The translations under genes and the position numbers were made by a program. A stretch of DNA of 5,225 nt from Bacteroidota bacterium. Lineage in GTDB: Bacteria; Bacteroidota; Bacteroidia; Flavobacteriales; Weeksellaceae. Positions 4,881-5,225 of this stretch are shown piece after piece (the stretch's first letter is position 1; the number at the start of each line of letters is the position of its first letter). The notes beneath the pieces are model-generated. The model saw only the letters and a list, made by a program, of their open reading frames with translations. It was not told where the DNA came from and ran no database searches. The DNA lies in the NCBI GenBank assembly GCA_023433225.1, contig JAEZDQ010000044.1:1-5225 (forward strand). The letters run 5' to 3'.

Positions 4881-5225
4881 TTATTTAAACTTTTCGAAAA
4901 CACCCAATCCAAACAAAGCGAAATCATATTTTACAGGATCCTGCGGGTCTAATTCTTTTAATTTGGAATTGAGTTCAACGGCAGCTTTTCGGTCATTTTG
5001 TTTGCGTTGCAAAATCCCGAGGCTTCGGGCCACATTTCCGGAATGCACATCGAGCGGACATACCAATTGTGACGGATGAACACTCTTCCAAATTCCAAAA
5101 TCTACGCCTTGGTTATCGGAGCGAACCATCCAACGCAAAAACATATTCAGCCTTTTCGCCGCCGAACCTTTGGCCGGATCCGATAAATGTTTCTCGGAAC
5201 GAATTTCATGTGGAATTTCTAGGAA
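4881..5225 (-). CDS. TIGR02757 / DUF2400 family protein, C-terminal part (cut by window edge)
   Basis: The last 114 codons of a gene that enters from the right edge; the frame is open through 5225, so the Met at 5144 is internal. Conserved marks of the TIGR02757 (DUF2400) family are GSAAKRLNMFLRWMVR, GVDFGIW, CPLDVHSGNVARSLG and a C-terminal DPVKYDFALFGLGVFEKF. The family is common in Bacteroidota and has no established function. The K-R-L-N-x-F-L-R-W helix and the PLDVHSGNVARSLG stretch resemble the area around the catalytic Asp in HhH-GPD DNA glycosylases (VDTHVxRVxxRLG in the Nth/MutY type), which suggests a DNA-repair-like fold. That link is my inference. There is no iron-sulfur cysteine cluster in this C-terminal part. 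The hydrolase gene follows after 59 bp on the same strand, probably with its own promoter. Confidence 0.9.
   Translation of the reverse strand, partial: FLEIPHEIRSEKHLSDPAKGSAAKRLNMFLRWMVRSDNQGVDFGIWKSVHPSQLVCPLDVHSGNVARSLGILQRKQNDRKAAVELNSKLKELDPQDPVKYDFALFGLGVFEKFK

Noticed and set aside
4798..5079. Plus-strand open frame across the hydrolase and DUF2400 gap
   Set aside because: Most of it is antisense to the conserved DUF2400 coding sequence, and its residues show no family pattern.

Overview
The window reads as a chromosomal segment of a Flavobacteriia-type member of the Bacteroidota. The grounds are: several TAnnTTTG-type -7 boxes upstream of genes, no Shine-Dalgarno sequences, AT-rich intergenic DNA, and proteins typical of that group (a signal-peptide-less NlpC/P60 peptidase with SH3b, a CPXCG-type zinc protein, a TIGR02757/DUF2400 protein). 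Two intergenic repeats of kinds I remember as common in flavobacterial genomes support this. The genus cannot be settled from the sequence. I see no rRNA, tRNA, CRISPR array, transposase or phage gene.

Layout. Positions 1-1933 hold three genes on the minus strand: a class I O-methyltransferase (1292-1933), an NlpC/P60 cell-wall-peptide hydrolase (491-1252) and, after a 162-bp AT-rich gap carrying its likely promoter, the first 109 codons of mreB (1-328, cut by the window edge). A 77-bp gap with back-to-back -7 boxes separates the methyltransferase from the plus-strand scoA-scoB pair (2011-2712 and 2818-3471), the two subunits of a 3-oxoacid CoA-transferase. The two subunit genes are pushed apart by a 105-bp spacer with an inverted pair of a dispersed hairpin repeat. 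A GC-rich hairpin follows scoB. Then come a 60-residue cysteine-rich protein (3533-3715) and, 3 bp later, a small lipoprotein that looks like a Zn-ligand-less M23/LytM domain (3719-4162). Its stop codon nearly touches the stop of a minus-strand alpha/beta hydrolase (4165-4821). Upstream of that is the C-terminal part of a TIGR02757 (DUF2400) gene, cut by the right edge (4881-5225).

Function. scoA and scoB together activate acetoacetate with succinyl-CoA. mreB and the NlpC/P60 enzyme both concern the cell wall (shape and peptide turnover), but nothing shows that they are co-regulated. The other genes are ordinary housekeeping or uncharacterised genes. No clear multi-gene novel system is visible. 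The points most worth a second look are the covarying hairpin repeat between scoA and scoB, the degenerate M23-like lipoprotein, the mirrored divergent promoter boxes, a 9-bp-phased TTGA series upstream of mreB, and a possible DNA-glycosylase-like fold in the DUF2400 protein.
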